A stretch of DNA of 64,000 nt from Dietzia psychralcaliphila (lineage in GTDB: Bacteria > Actinomycetota > Actinomycetes > Mycobacteriales > Mycobacteriaceae): positions 1,116,001-1,180,000 of the forward strand of contig NZ_CP015453.1 in the NCBI RefSeq assembly GCF_003096095.1, written 5' to 3'. Below are positions 8,481 to 20,726 of this stretch, in pieces. The notes beneath the pieces are model-generated. The model had not been told where the DNA came from, searched no databases, and was given only the letters and a program-made list of their open reading frames with translations. How positions within the stretch are numbered: position 1 is the stretch's first letter; each line of letters starts with the position of its first letter. Made by a program: the position numbers and the translations under genes.

Positions 8481-8540
8481 CGGTTCGACCCGGACCAGTC
8501 GACCTGGGCCCGGTTCGACCCGGACCTGTCGACCCGGACC
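8481..8540 (+). repeat. 30-bp tandem duplication downstream of rpmJ
   Basis: Two 30-bp copies (8481-8510 and 8511-8540), both beginning CGGTTCGACCCGGACC, differ at a few positions. They lie in the 650-bp stretch without genes between rpmJ and nrdH. The rest of that stretch up to 8790 is GC-rich with several CTGTGG/GGGGAC motifs and no convincing open frame. Confidence 0.7.
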
Positions 8541-8792
8541 AACGGTGTCCGGCCCGACGCGCCGGGGCGGTCTCGGCGCCGTCGCGGAACTCCCGGCGCC
8601 CCCACGGAACCCGCCCGCACCGGCCGGCCGGATTCCTCGCCTGTGGAGGGCGTGGGGACAACCTGTGGGGTCGTTGGGGACGGCCTGTGGAGCGCCGGAA
8701 GGTGTGCGCCGGGAGCCTCCCGGGTACGGCACAGTGGTGGGGGACGGCCCCGCGCTTCTATCCGCGCGGTGCGTCGGCGGAACGGTGGGAGG

Positions 8793-8801
8793 GTGTCCAC
8801 A
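8793..8801 (+). promoter_or_regulatory. DnaA-box-like site
   Basis: GTGTCCACA differs from the actinobacterial DnaA box TTGTCCACA at one base. It lies 37 bp before the first NrdR box. Confidence 0.3.
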
Positions 8802-8837
8802 AGGCGGGATCGCGACCTGGGAATACCAACGATGTAA

Positions 8838-8853
8838 GACCAAAATGTTGTGG
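8838..8853 (+). promoter_or_regulatory. NrdR box 1 (upstream)
   Basis: The minus-strand reading CCACAACATTTTGGTC fits the NrdR consensus acaCwAtATaTwGtgt at about ten positions. Its start is 32 bp from that of box 2, the helical spacing NrdR operators normally show. Confidence 0.6.
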
Positions 8854-8857
8854 TCGA

Positions 8858-8885
8858 TTGACTCGTCGGACACTAGGGGTAGTGT
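8858..8885 (+). promoter_or_regulatory. Candidate nrd promoter (-35 TTGACT, -10 TAGTGT)
   Basis: TTGACT at 8858-8863 and TAGTGT at 8880-8885 are 16 bp apart. The -10 hexamer lies inside NrdR box 2, so NrdR binding would block it. Confidence 0.5.
8870..8885 (+). promoter_or_regulatory. NrdR box 2 (downstream)
   Basis: ACACTAGGGGTAGTGT is a perfect 6-bp inverted repeat with the ACAC...GTGT ends of NrdR boxes; the centre (GGGG) deviates from the usual AT-rich core. NrdR is the ATP/dATP-sensing repressor of ribonucleotide reductase genes. Confidence 0.65.
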
Positions 8886-8955
8886 CTAGAGCGTTGCGGC
8901 CACCGATTAATTCCACTCGTGGCATTCGGGTCGCGAACGCTGACAGACACCACGG

Positions 8956-8964
8956 TTGTCCACA
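8956..8964 (+). promoter_or_regulatory. DnaA-box-like site in the nrd leader
   Basis: TTGTCCACA is an exact actinobacterial DnaA box, 71 bp downstream of the candidate -10 and about 90 bp before nrdH. Confidence 0.4.
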
Positions 8965-9053
8965 GGCCGGGCGGAAGCGCCGGAACCGATGACCGTCCGA
9001 GAAGATCCCCTCCGCGCCTCCCCGGCGCCCGTGCCGAAAGAGGTCCACGACTG

Positions 9054-9284
9054 ATGGTCACCGTCTACACCAAGCCCGCCTGCGTCCAGTGCAACGCCAC
9101 CTACAAGGCGCTCGACAAGCAGGGCGTCGAGTACCAGGTCGTGGACATCTCGGTGGACGACGAGGCGCGCGAGTACGTGATGGCCCTCGGGTACCTCCAG
9201 GCTCCCGTCGTGGTGGCCGGTTCCGATCACTGGTCCGGTTTCCGTCCGGACCGGATCAAGGCTCTCGTCACGGTCGCGGCCTGA
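9054..9284 (+). CDS. nrdH: Glutaredoxin-like NrdH redoxin
   Basis: 76 aa, with the redox motif C10-V-Q-C13, a thioredoxin fold and the conserved C-terminal WSGFRPD. NrdH is the hydrogen donor for class Ib ribonucleotide reductase and is reduced by thioredoxin reductase. The ATG is preceded by AAAGAGGTCC. First gene of the nrdHIEF operon; a 60-bp gap separates it from nrdI. Confidence 0.95.
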   Translation: MVTVYTKPACVQCNATYKALDKQGVEYQVVDISVDDEAREYVMALGYLQAPVVVAGSDHWSGFRPDRIKALVTVAA

Positions 9285-9777
9285 CCCGGGGCCGGTCGGA
9301 GTCACAGTTCCCAGGGAACCGGGGTCTAGCACGAGGAGGCAGTCATGGCGGTGTCGGTGCCGGCCACTGAGCCGGTCAGGATCGTCTACTTCTCCAATTT
9401 CTCCGAGAACACCAAACGCTTCATCGACCGACTGGGCCTCCCGGCGCTCCGGATCCCCGTGCGGAAGTCCGGGACCGAACTGATCGTGTCGGACCCGTAT
9501 GTTCTGATCGTCCCGACGTACGGGGGGAGCCTCGAGGTCACAGGGAAGAGCGGGGCCGCGGTCCCTCGACAGGTGGTCGCGTTCCTCAACAACGCGCACA
9601 ACAGAAGCCTCTGCCGGGGCGTCATCGCCGCCGGCAACACCAACTTCGGATCGGATTTCGGCCGCTCCGGCGACGTGATCGCAGGAAAACTGGGGGTCCC
9701 GTACCTCTACCGGTTCGAGTTGATGGGCACTCACGAGGACGTCACATGCGTCCGCGAAGGATTGGAAGAGTTCTGGC

Positions 9778-13018
<3,241 letters not shown>

Positions 13019-13035
13019 CGCTCCTCCCGTCAACG

Positions 13036-13071
13036 CATCACCCCGGCACCTGATCAGGTGCCGGGGTGATG
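13036..13071 (+). terminator. Terminator of the nrdHIEF operon
   Basis: A perfect palindrome (CATCACCCCGGCACCTGA and its complement) 17 bp after nrdF. It can work for both strands, where the converging binding-protein gene ends 47 bp further. Confidence 0.8.
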
Positions 13072-13117
13072 TCGTCCGGTTGAGGTCACCGGTCGGCCGG
13101 AACGTCCGGTTCCTCGT

Positions 13118-14260
13118 CTAGCCGTCCGGGGCGATCCCGTTGATGGAGCCCCGGATGTCGTCGAGGACCGCGCGTGCGGCCACGGGACCGGCCCCCTCCC
13201 ACACGGCCCGGTCCACCACGAACATGCGGCGTGCGCCCACCGCGTCGAGCTCCGTCCACCGGTCGGTGGCAAAGGCCTCGCGCGCGGACTGTTCCGAGCC
13301 GTCATCGCCACCCACCACGGCGAAGATCACGTCACCGTCGAGTTCGTCGCCCACGGGAGGGGACTGAGGGGCGGGCTCGATCCGCTGACCGTCCCTGGTG
13401 CGCTGGGCCGGGGGGCGGCCGGCGCCAACCGCCTCGAGCATGAGGCTCCCGAGAGTGTCCGGCTGCTGGACCACGATCCCGTCGGCGTCCGTGACGGAGA
13501 CGAGTGAGACCCAGGTGTCGCTGGGGGTGGTGGCGTCGGCGGTGGACCGCGCCCGGTCGATCACGTCCAGCAGGAGATCGCCGCCCGCGCTGGGCCGGCC
13601 GTAGGCGTCGGCGATCGCCTCGGTGGCGTCGGTCCAGCGCAGGGGGTCCGGGTCGTAGACAACGGTCGGGGCGATCTCCGACAGGGCCCGTGCGACGGCC
13701 GGGTCCGGATCGACGACGTCGGCCACCACGATGAGGTCGGGCCGGAGCTCACGGGCCGCTGTCGCGGCGTCGTCCACGCCGGAGTCACCGGTGATCGCCA
13801 GGTCGGGCAGTCCCACCAGGGGAGCGGGGAGGAAGACGTCGGCGTCACGGGGCAGGCCGGAGGTCCCGACGACGAGGTCCTGCAGCCCCAGGGCGCACGC
13901 GACGTCCACGGCCCCGGCCCCGAGCGCCAGGATCCGCTCCGGTGACCGCGGGACCTCCACCCTCTCTTCGGCGGGATCCACGGATGCAACCTCCCGAACG
14001 CCGTTCCCGGGGAACTCGGCCGGCGCCGGTGCGGGCGCACACGACTCCTCCGGTTCGGCGGAGCGCTGGAGCTCCTCGCCGGCCATCCGTGTAGGGGTCG
14101 TGGTGACGGGGTGCTCGACCATGTCGACGGGGGAGGGTCCGCAACCCGCGAGCACGAGTCCGACGACGAGCGGGCCCGCGACGCCCACCGTGACCCGCAC
14201 GGGGGTGGAAGGGTACCCCCGCCCGCGAGGGCGGTGTCGGCTCGGCGCGAGATCGGTCAT
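13118..14260 (-). CDS. Siderophore-type ABC transporter substrate-binding lipoprotein (FecB-like)
   Basis: 380 aa. The lipobox VLAGC near residues 36-40 marks a lipoprotein anchored outside the membrane. The mature part has the periplasmic-binding class III layout: RILALGAGAVDVACALGL, LRPDLIVVADV, WTDATEAIADAYGRP and a final AARAVLDDI. It would capture an iron chelate or corrinoid, but no permease or ATPase genes are nearby. Its place beside ctaD and serB matches mycobacterial fecB (from memory). TAGGCT seven bases before ATG suggests a leaderless mRNA. Confidence 0.8.
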   Translation of the reverse strand: MTDLAPSRHRPRGRGYPSTPVRVTVGVAGPLVVGLVLAGCGPSPVDMVEHPVTTTPTRMAGEELQRSAEPEESCAPAPAPAEFPGNGVREVASVDPAEERVEVPRSPERILALGAGAVDVACALGLQDLVVGTSGLPRDADVFLPAPLVGLPDLAITGDSGVDDAATAARELRPDLIVVADVVDPDPAVARALSEIAPTVVYDPDPLRWTDATEAIADAYGRPSAGGDLLLDVIDRARSTADATTPSDTWVSLVSVTDADGIVVQQPDTLGSLMLEAVGAGRPPAQRTRDGQRIEPAPQSPPVGDELDGDVIFAVVGGDDGSEQSAREAFATDRWTELDAVGARRMFVVDRAVWEGAGPVAARAVLDDIRGSINGIAPDG

Positions 14261-14267
14261 GGGGGAG

Positions 14268-14273
14268 AGCCTA
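14268..14273 (-). promoter_or_regulatory. -10 element, leaderless fecB-like gene
   Basis: TAGGCT (minus strand), 7-nt spacer, then the ATG at 14260. Confidence 0.5.
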
Positions 14274-14419
14274 GGAGATGGGTCGTCCGGGCAGTCGAAG
14301 TGGAGGTCGGCGCGGGTCCGGGCGTCATCTCGGGCGTGTCGTCGCGACGCCGGATTCCCGCAGATGATCCACCCCGGCGAGTTCGGCGGGGTGAGTGGTG
14401 GACCCTCTCAGCGGAGGGT

Positions 14420-14425
14420 TAGGAT
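14420..14425 (+). promoter_or_regulatory. Possible -10 element for ctaD
   Basis: TAGGAT 87 bp before the ctaD start. A long leader with a proper AGGAGG site follows, unlike the leaderless genes nearby. Confidence 0.4.
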
Positions 14426-14511
14426 TGCGCTCACGCACTATTCCTTTGCGTTCGACGTGGGGTCGGTGGTTCGACCCACGGCGTCGGGTGAGGCGTTCAG
14501 GAGGACCCTTA

Positions 14512-16272
14512 ATGACCGCAGTGGCCCCCAAGCCGGTCGACGACCTCGACCATCCACCGGGCGTACCCACGGGCACCGCCCGGCCGGGATCGTTCGTGTG
14601 GAAGATGATGACGACGACCGATCACAAGCTGCTCGGCCTGATGTACATCGTCACCTGTTTCGTCTTCTTCTTCATCGGCGGGCTCATGGCCCTGCTCATC
14701 CGGGCGGAGCTCTTCGTCCCGGGCATGCAGTTCCTGTCCAACGAGCAGTTCAACCAGCTGTTCACGATGCACGGCACGGTCATGCTGCTGCTGTACGGAA
14801 CGCCGATCGTGATCGGCTTCGCGAACTACATCATGCCGCTGCAGATCGGTGCCCCCGACGTCGCCTTCCCGCGGTTGAACGCCCTGGGCTACTGGCTGTT
14901 CACGGCGGGCGGCATCATCATGCTGTCCGGCTTCATCACCCCCGGTGGTGCAGCGGCGTTCGGCTGGACGATGTACATGCCGTTGGCCGACAAGATCCAC
15001 TCGCCGGCCGTCGGCGCGGACCTGTGGATCCTCGGCGTCGGCATCGGCGGTATCGGTTCCATTCTCGGCGCCGTCAACTTCGTCACCACGATCATCTGCC
15101 TGCGCGCGCCGGGCATGACCATGTTCCGGATGCCGATCTTCACGTGGAACATCCTGGTGGCCTCGGTCCTGATCCTGCTGATCTTCCCGCTGCTCACCGC
15201 CGCGGCCCTCGGCGTCTTCTACGACCGTCAGTTCGGTGGCCGCATCTACGACCCGGGCAACGGTGGCGCCATCCTGTGGCAGCACCTGTTCTGGTTCTTC
15301 GGTCACCCCGAGGTGTACGTCCTCGCGCTGCCGTTCTTCGGCATCGTCTCCGAGGTGTTCCCGGTCTTCTCGCGCAAGCCCCTCTTCGGGTACGCCGGTC
15401 TGGTCTTCGCGACCCTCGCGATCGCCGCGCTGTCCATGGCGGTCTGGGCGCACCACATGTTCGTCACGGGCGCCGTGCTCCTGCCGTTCTTCTCCTTCAT
15501 GACGTTCCTCATCGCCGTTCCCACGGGTGTAAAGTTCTTCAACTGGATCGGCACCATGTGGCGCGGGAAGATGACGTTCGAGACGCCGATGATCTTCGCG
15601 CTCGGCTTCATCGTGACCTTCCTCTTCGGTGGTCTGACGGGCGTCATGATGGCTGCGGCGCCGATCGACTTCCACATCTCGGACACGTACTTCATCGTCG
15701 CCCACTTCCACTACACGCTGTTCGGCACGATCGTGTTCGCCACGTTCGCCGGCGTGTACTTCTGGTTCCCCAAGATGACGGGCCGGATGCTCGACGAGAG
15801 GTTGGGCAAGTGGCACTTCTGGCTGATGTTCATCGGCTTCCACACCACGTTCCTCGTGCAGCACTGGCTGGGCAACCAGGGAATGGCCCGTCGCTACGCT
15901 GACTACCTGGCGACGGACAACTTCACGGTGCTCAACCAGATCTCCACCATCGGCTCGTTCATCCTCGGGATCGCGATGCTGCCGTTCATCTGGAACGTCA
16001 TCAAGAGCTGGCGCTACGGTGAGATCGTCACGGTCGACGACCCGTGGGGTGCGGGCAACTCGCTCGAGTGGGCCACTTCGTGCCCGCCGCCGCGTCACAA
16101 CTTCGTGACCCTGCCCCGGATCCGCTCCGAGCGGCCGGCGTTCGAACTGCACTACCCGCACATGAGCGAGCGCATGCGTGCGGAGGCCCACGTCGGGGGC
16201 CGGGCCGCGGCCCAGGACCCGGCTGCGGTCAAGGACGTGGCCGAGCGCGGCTCGTCACCGCAGAGAGGCTGA
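14512..16272 (+). CDS. ctaD: Cytochrome c oxidase subunit I (aa3 type)
   Basis: 586 aa from the ATG at 14512, chosen because CAGGAGG lies just upstream and the family N-terminus ([13 protein letters not shown]) follows; a longer open frame exists. Twelve membrane helices are visible. [13 protein letters not shown] holds a haem a ligand, [14 protein letters not shown] holds the CuB His and cross-linked Tyr, and AHFHYTLFG holds the haem a/a3 His pair. It is the catalytic subunit of the bcc-aa3 respiratory branch. The other oxidase subunits are not in this window, as is normal for this group. Confidence 0.97.
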   Translation: MTAVAPKPVDDLDHPPGVPTGTARPGSFVWKMMTTTDHKLLGLMYIVTCFVFFFIGGLMALLIRAELFVPGMQFLSNEQFNQLFTMHGTVMLLLYGTPIVIGFANYIMPLQIGAPDVAFPRLNALGYWLFTAGGIIMLSGFITPGGAAAFGWTMYMPLADKIHSPAVGADLWILGVGIGGIGSILGAVNFVTTIICLRAPGMTMFRMPIFTWNILVASVLILLIFPLLTAAALGVFYDRQFGGRIYDPGNGGAILWQHLFWFFGHPEVYVLALPFFGIVSEVFPVFSRKPLFGYAGLVFATLAIAALSMAVWAHHMFVTGAVLLPFFSFMTFLIAVPTGVKFFNWIGTMWRGKMTFETPMIFALGFIVTFLFGGLTGVMMAAAPIDFHISDTYFIVAHFHYTLFGTIVFATFAGVYFWFPKMTGRMLDERLGKWHFWLMFIGFHTTFLVQHWLGNQGMARRYADYLATDNFTVLNQISTIGSFILGIAMLPFIWNVIKSWRYGEIVTVDDPWGAGNSLEWATSCPPPRHNFVTLPRIRSERPAFELHYPHMSERMRAEAHVGGRAAAQDPAAVKDVAERGSSPQRG

Positions 16273-16324
16273 CCCACCCGCCCGTACTCACCCACGGGCG
16301 TCGGTCCCCGCTGAACCCCGTCGG

Positions 16325-16330
16325 TAGGCT
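16325..16330 (+). promoter_or_regulatory. Possible -10 element for serB
   Basis: TAGGCT 84 bp before the serB GTG in an otherwise GC-rich gap. Confidence 0.3.
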
Positions 16331-16414
16331 CGTCCTCCGGCGGGGTTCGGCGCGTGTCAGCCCTTCCTGCCCATCACCCCCAGTCACCAGCACGAACACT
16401 CGTCAGGAGCACAC

Positions 16415-17644
16415 GTGAGCACCCCCGGCACCCCGGCACTACTCACCGTCACCGGACCCGACCGGCCAGGTGTGACAGCGAGGATCATGGCGGTCCTCGC
16501 CTCCCACCACGCCGACCTGGTGGACGTCGAGCAGGTCGTGGTCAACGGCCACCTCTCCCTGGGGCTCATGGTCCGGGTGGACGCGGGCGCCGACATCGTG
16601 ACCGTGGTCCGCGAGCTCACCGAGCAGGTCCACGAGCTGGGGATGCAGTTGGAGGTCCAGTTCGACGACATCGCGCCCGCGACCCCGCCGTCCACCCACG
16701 CGGTGGTGATCCTCGGCAGTCCGGTCACCGCGTCGGCGTTCTCCGCGGTGGCGGGTTCGCTCGCGTCGATCGGTGCGAACATCGACACCATCCGGGGGAT
16801 CGCCGACTACCCGGTGACAGGTCTGGAGCTGCACGTCTCGACCGCCGGTCGTGACGCCGCCGACGACGCCCGGCTGCGCGAGACGATGGCACCCCTCTCG
16901 GACGCCAACGGCGTCGACATCTCGGTGGACCGCGCCGGGTTGGGCCGCCGGTCCAAGCGCCTCGTGGTGTTCGACGTGGACTCCACCCTGGTCCAGGGCG
17001 AGGTCATCGAGATGCTCGCGGCGCACGCGGGTAAGGAGGACGAGGTCCGCGCGGTCACCGAGCGGGCCATGCGAGGGGAGCTGGACTTCGCCCAGTCCCT
17101 CCACGAGCGTGTGGCGACGTTGGCGGGATTGCCGGCCACCGTCCTCGACGAGGTCGCCGCGGGCATCGTGCTCACCCCGGGTGCCCGGACGACCATCCGC
17201 ACCCTCAAGCGTCTCGGCATCCGCTGCGGTGTGGTGTCCGGCGGGTTCATCCAGGTGATCGCCGGTCTCGCCGAGGAGCTGGGTCTCGACTTCGCGCGGG
17301 CCAACACCCTGGAGATCGAGGACGGTGTGCTCACCGGCCGGGTCGTGGGCGAGGTGGTGGACCGCGAGGCCAAGGCCGAGTACCTGCGCGAGTTCGCCGA
17401 TGAGCTCGGGATCTCCCTGAGCCAGACCGTCGCGGTGGGCGACGGGGCGAACGACATCGACATGCTCACCGCTGCGGGGCTGGGGATCGCGTTCTGCGCC
17501 AAGCCCGCACTCCGCGAGGTGGCCGACGCGTCGTTGTCCAAGCCGTTCCTCGACACGGTCCTGTTCGTCCTCGGGATCACCCGCGACGAGATCGAGGCCG
17601 CCGACACCGCCGCCGGTACCTACCGCCGCGTCCCGCTCGGGTGA
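16415..17644 (+). CDS. serB: Phosphoserine phosphatase with ACT domains
   Basis: 409 aa, GTG start with CAGGAG upstream. Two N-terminal ACT domains (about 8-85 and 95-165, the first opening TVTGPDRPGVTARIM) are followed by a HAD phosphatase with the nucleophile D187 in VFDVDSTL, a Ser in GVVSGGFIQV and GDGANDIDML. It performs the last step of serine synthesis; the ACT domains bind serine as feedback signal. The layout equals mycobacterial SerB2. Its TGA lies inside the first unit of a 36-bp repeat and overlaps the next gene's GTG. Confidence 0.95.
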   Translation: MSTPGTPALLTVTGPDRPGVTARIMAVLASHHADLVDVEQVVVNGHLSLGLMVRVDAGADIVTVVRELTEQVHELGMQLEVQFDDIAPATPPSTHAVVILGSPVTASAFSAVAGSLASIGANIDTIRGIADYPVTGLELHVSTAGRDAADDARLRETMAPLSDANGVDISVDRAGLGRRSKRLVVFDVDSTLVQGEVIEMLAAHAGKEDEVRAVTERAMRGELDFAQSLHERVATLAGLPATVLDEVAAGIVLTPGARTTIRTLKRLGIRCGVVSGGFIQVIAGLAEELGLDFARANTLEIEDGVLTGRVVGEVVDREAKAEYLREFADELGISLSQTVAVGDGANDIDMLTAAGLGIAFCAKPALREVADASLSKPFLDTVLFVLGITRDEIEAADTAAGTYRRVPLG

Positions 17645-17748
17645 CCGAGCCCCTGCCACTCGGGGGCCCCGCTGGTGTGACCGAGCCGCTGCCACCCGGG
17701 GGCCCCGCTGGTGTGACCGAGCCGCTGCCACCCGGGGGTCCCGCGGCC
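17641..17748 (+). repeat. 36-bp tandem repeat, three copies, at the serB/PTH2 junction
   Basis: Copies start at 17641, 17677 and 17713, each beginning GTGACCGAGCC. The first copy holds both the serB stop and the next gene's GTG. In the PTH2 frame each unit encodes VTEPLP-GGPAG, and each supplies a possible GTG start. Confidence 0.9.
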
Positions 17749-18486
17749 GGCGCCGCGCTCGACTGGTGCCACTCGCGGCTCCGCGCCGGGTCGGCCGGAG
17801 CCGAGGACCCGGACGACCGCGGCACCGTCCGCTCCATGCCGATCGTGCTTCACCTGCCCAAGGCCGACCTCCCCGGACGGACGCCGCTGCTCGAGGCCGT
17901 CGCCGGCGCCGTCGCCGCGCTCTGCCTCGACGAGCGCGTGGCCCCGGGAGGGCAGTGGCACGACGCCTACGGGGCGTGGTTGGACGCCCGGATGCGCAAG
18001 ATCGCGCGGCGTGCGCGAGGAGCCCAGTGGCGCACCGCCCTGGAGGTCCCGGGAGTGACCCGCGAGGTGGACGGGTGCGCGGCGAGGGCGTTCGTCCCCG
18101 GGCCGGTCGACGAGGTGGACCCGCGCCTCGGCCGGTTGCAGATCGGGGGCACCGACCTGGAGCGGGACGATCCCGGTACCCCGCCGCCGGGTGTGCCGGT
18201 GGTGTGGGTCGACAGTGCACTGCAGATGTCCGTGGGCAAGGCCGCCGCGCAGGTCGGTCACGGGGTGATGGTGCTGATCGCGGAGATGGAACGCGGCCGG
18301 CTCGAGCGGTGGATCGTCGACGGGCTCCCGGTGGCCGTCCGCGAGGCCGACCCAGACCGGTGGCGTGAGCTCTCCGCTGCCGTGGCCGACGGCGCGCCCG
18401 GGGTCGCCGCCGTGGTGGACGCCGGGTACACGGAGGTCGCGCCGGGCTCGTTGACGGTGATCGCCGTCGAGGGCCGAGGTGACTGA
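17641..18486 (+). CDS. Peptidyl-tRNA hydrolase PTH2-type protein
   Basis: 281 aa from the GTG overlapping the serB stop. The first 36 residues are three copies of a 12-residue repeat, each starting with GTG, so translation could also begin at 17677 or 17713. The middle (residues 40-180) is a family-specific Arg-rich region; the C-terminal third (MSVGKAAAQVGHGVMVL, then VVDAGYTEVAPGSLTVIAV) is the PTH2 core that cleaves peptidyl-tRNA esters. The conserved GK and the D/T loop are present. Probable co-transcription with serB. Confidence 0.75.
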   Translation: MTEPLPLGGPAGVTEPLPPGGPAGVTEPLPPGGPAAGAALDWCHSRLRAGSAGAEDPDDRGTVRSMPIVLHLPKADLPGRTPLLEAVAGAVAALCLDERVAPGGQWHDAYGAWLDARMRKIARRARGAQWRTALEVPGVTREVDGCAARAFVPGPVDEVDPRLGRLQIGGTDLERDDPGTPPPGVPVVWVDSALQMSVGKAAAQVGHGVMVLIAEMERGRLERWIVDGLPVAVREADPDRWRELSAAVADGAPGVAAVVDAGYTEVAPGSLTVIAVEGRGD

Positions 18487-18516
18487 GGCGGGTTGACCCG
18501 CGCGATCCCCGGGGCG

Positions 18517-20625
18517 TCAGCCGTCGCGGAGCCGCTCGAGGGCGCCGATCACCACGTCCCGGTCGGTGGTCTGCCAGAACGGTGGCAGAGAGGCCCGGAG
18601 GTAGCCGCCGTAGCGGGCGGTGACCAGCCGCGAGTCGAGGATGGCCACGACTCCCCGGTCGTCGGTGCGACGGAGGAGCCGCCCGACACCCTGGGCGAGC
18701 AGCAGCGCGGCATGATTACCGGCCACGGCGAGGAATCCGTTGCCGCCGCGGGCTCCCACCGCTCGCTGGCGCGCCGAGAGCAGGGGGTCGTCCGGCCGCG
18801 GGAACGGGATGCGGTCGATCACCACCAGCGAGAGCGACCGGCCGGGCACGTCGACGCCCTGCCACAGCGAGAGGGTGCCGACCAGCGTGGTCTCCTCGTC
18901 CGCGGCGAACTGGGTCACCAGGTTGGCGGTCGAGTCCTCGCCCTGGCACAGCACCGGGGTATCGAGGCGCTCCCTGAGCAGTTCGGCTGCGGCCCTGGCC
19001 CCTCGCATCGAGGAGAAGAGTCCGAGCGTGCGTCCGCCGGCAGCGGTGACCAGGTCGACCAACTCGTCACCCGCCTCGGGGGAGGCGCCCTCCCTGCCGG
19101 GGGCCGGGAGGTGCGAGGCCACGTAGAGGATGCCGTTGCGGCGGTAGTCGAAGGGTGACCCGGCGTCCAGCCCGGTCCACCTGAGGCTGCTCGCGTCGTC
19201 GTCGGAGGGTGGTTCCAGGGCGACGGCGGTCGCGGGGTCGGGGCGGGCGGACGAGGCCGGGGGCAACCCCCACGTGGCCGCCAGGCCGTCGAACTTCCCT
19301 CCCGTGGTGAGCGTGGCGGAGGTGAGGACGACGGTGGACTCGGAGAACAGTCGCGCCCGGAGCAGTCCGGCCACGGAGAGCGGCGCGACGCGGAGGATCC
19401 GTCCCCGACGGTCCTCCTCGGTCATCCACACGATCTCGAGTCGCTCGGTGACAGCGCGCTCGTACGAGGAGAGCATGCGGTCGGCGGCGTCGGCCACCTC
19501 GTCCAGAGCCGCGAGGGTCTTCTGCCGGTCTGAGGCGCCCTGGGGATCTCCCGCGGCCTCGCCTGGCTTGGGGCCGGGAACGGCGCTCCGGCAGTTCTCG
19601 GCGGTGTGCCGGACCGCGGCCAACGCGAGGTCGGCGCCCTCGGGCAGGAGGTCCCATCGGCCCTCGGGGCAGAGCTCCAACAACCCCGCCAGACCCTCGC
19701 CCGCGGCCACCATGCGGTCGGCGGTCTGTTGGTCCACCAGCTTGGCCGCGCGCCGGGCCGCCTGGATAACGGCGGCGCCGGTGAGCTCCGCCGTCGTCAC
19801 GCCCGTCACCCGGTCGGAGAGCTCGTGGGCCTCGTCGATCACCACCGCGTCGTGGTCGGGGAGGATGGAGACATCGGTCATGGCGTCGATCGCGAGCAGT
19901 GCGTGGTTGGTCACCACCACGTCGGCCCGTCCCGCCTCCTGACGGGCCAGTTCAGCGAAGCATTCGGAGAACTCGGGACACAGCTGGCCCAGGCATTCCC
20001 GGCTGGTCACCGACACCTGGCGCCACGCCGCGTCCGACACGCCGCGGGGCAGGTCGTCGCGGTCACCGGACTCTGTGTCCTGGGCCCAGTCGTGCAGTCG
20101 GGCGATCTCCTGACCGAGCCGCGAACCGGGGCCGGAGTCGCGCGGGGAGGACTCGCGAGGAGCGCGGGAAGCTGTGGATTCGCCGCCGATCGGTAGGTCG
20201 AACAACTCCTCGGACACCACGTCCTCGGGATCCACCTCGTCGACCGGGCCGGACGAGACGCGGTGCAGGCACAGGTAGTTCCCGCGGCCCTTGAGGATCG
20301 CGTGTGAGGGCCTCACACCGAGCTGCGGCTTGAGGGCGGCGGCCAGCCGGGGGAGGTCGCGGTCCACCAACTGGTTCTGCAGGGCGATCGTGGCGGTGGA
20401 GACCACCACCGTCCCCCCGGTGGCGACCGCGTGACGCAGCGACGGCACGAGGTAGGCCAGCGATTTCCCGGTACCCGTGCCGGCCTGGACCGCCAGGTGT
20501 TCGCCGGTGGCCAGGGCGTTTCCCACCGCTTCGGCCATACGGACCTGGCCCAGGCGCTCGCTGCCGCCGAGGCTCTCGACCGCGGTGGAGAGCAGGTCGG
20601 AGACAGGGGGGAGCGAGTCGGTCAC
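18517..20625 (-). CDS. dinG: DinG/XPD-family ATP-dependent DNA helicase
   Basis: 702 aa. Walker A GTGTGKS at 49-55, DEAH at 264-267, and four Cys (C119, C211, C216, C222) spaced as in the iron-sulfur domain of XPD/DinG helicases. C-terminal motifs include LGLFSSMRGARAA, LWQGVDVPG and QGVGRLLRR. These 5'-3' helicases unwind forked or R-loop DNA during repair. TAGGGT six bases before the start suggests a leaderless mRNA. It is convergent with the PTH2 gene and lies just downstream of pncB. Confidence 0.93.
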   Translation of the reverse strand: MTDSLPPVSDLLSTAVESLGGSERLGQVRMAEAVGNALATGEHLAVQAGTGTGKSLAYLVPSLRHAVATGGTVVVSTATIALQNQLVDRDLPRLAAALKPQLGVRPSHAILKGRGNYLCLHRVSSGPVDEVDPEDVVSEELFDLPIGGESTASRAPRESSPRDSGPGSRLGQEIARLHDWAQDTESGDRDDLPRGVSDAAWRQVSVTSRECLGQLCPEFSECFAELARQEAGRADVVVTNHALLAIDAMTDVSILPDHDAVVIDEAHELSDRVTGVTTAELTGAAVIQAARRAAKLVDQQTADRMVAAGEGLAGLLELCPEGRWDLLPEGADLALAAVRHTAENCRSAVPGPKPGEAAGDPQGASDRQKTLAALDEVADAADRMLSSYERAVTERLEIVWMTEEDRRGRILRVAPLSVAGLLRARLFSESTVVLTSATLTTGGKFDGLAATWGLPPASSARPDPATAVALEPPSDDDASSLRWTGLDAGSPFDYRRNGILYVASHLPAPGREGASPEAGDELVDLVTAAGGRTLGLFSSMRGARAAAELLRERLDTPVLCQGEDSTANLVTQFAADEETTLVGTLSLWQGVDVPGRSLSLVVIDRIPFPRPDDPLLSARQRAVGARGGNGFLAVAGNHAALLLAQGVGRLLRRTDDRGVVAILDSRLVTARYGGYLRASLPPFWQTTDRDVVIGALERLRDG

Positions 20626-20631
20626 GCGGTA

Positions 20632-20637
20632 ACCCTA
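20632..20637 (-). promoter_or_regulatory. -10 element, leaderless dinG
   Basis: TAGGGT (minus strand), 6-nt spacer, then the GTG at 20625. Confidence 0.5.
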
Positions 20638-20726
20638 GCGGCCCCACCGGACGTGACGGCGATCTGCCGACCGAGGGGAGTAGCCGACGAGAGGCCGCGT
20701 CCCGGGCGTCGGGCAGCGCACGGGGG

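Noticed and set aside
8640-8964. Possible replication origin because of several DnaA-like motifs
   Set aside because: No dnaA, dnaN or rpmH nearby and only one exact box; better read as nrd promoter sites.
14509-16191. 560-residue open frame opposite ctaD
   Set aside because: Antisense shadow of a membrane protein gene; hydrophilic Arg/Glu/His-rich and without homology pattern.
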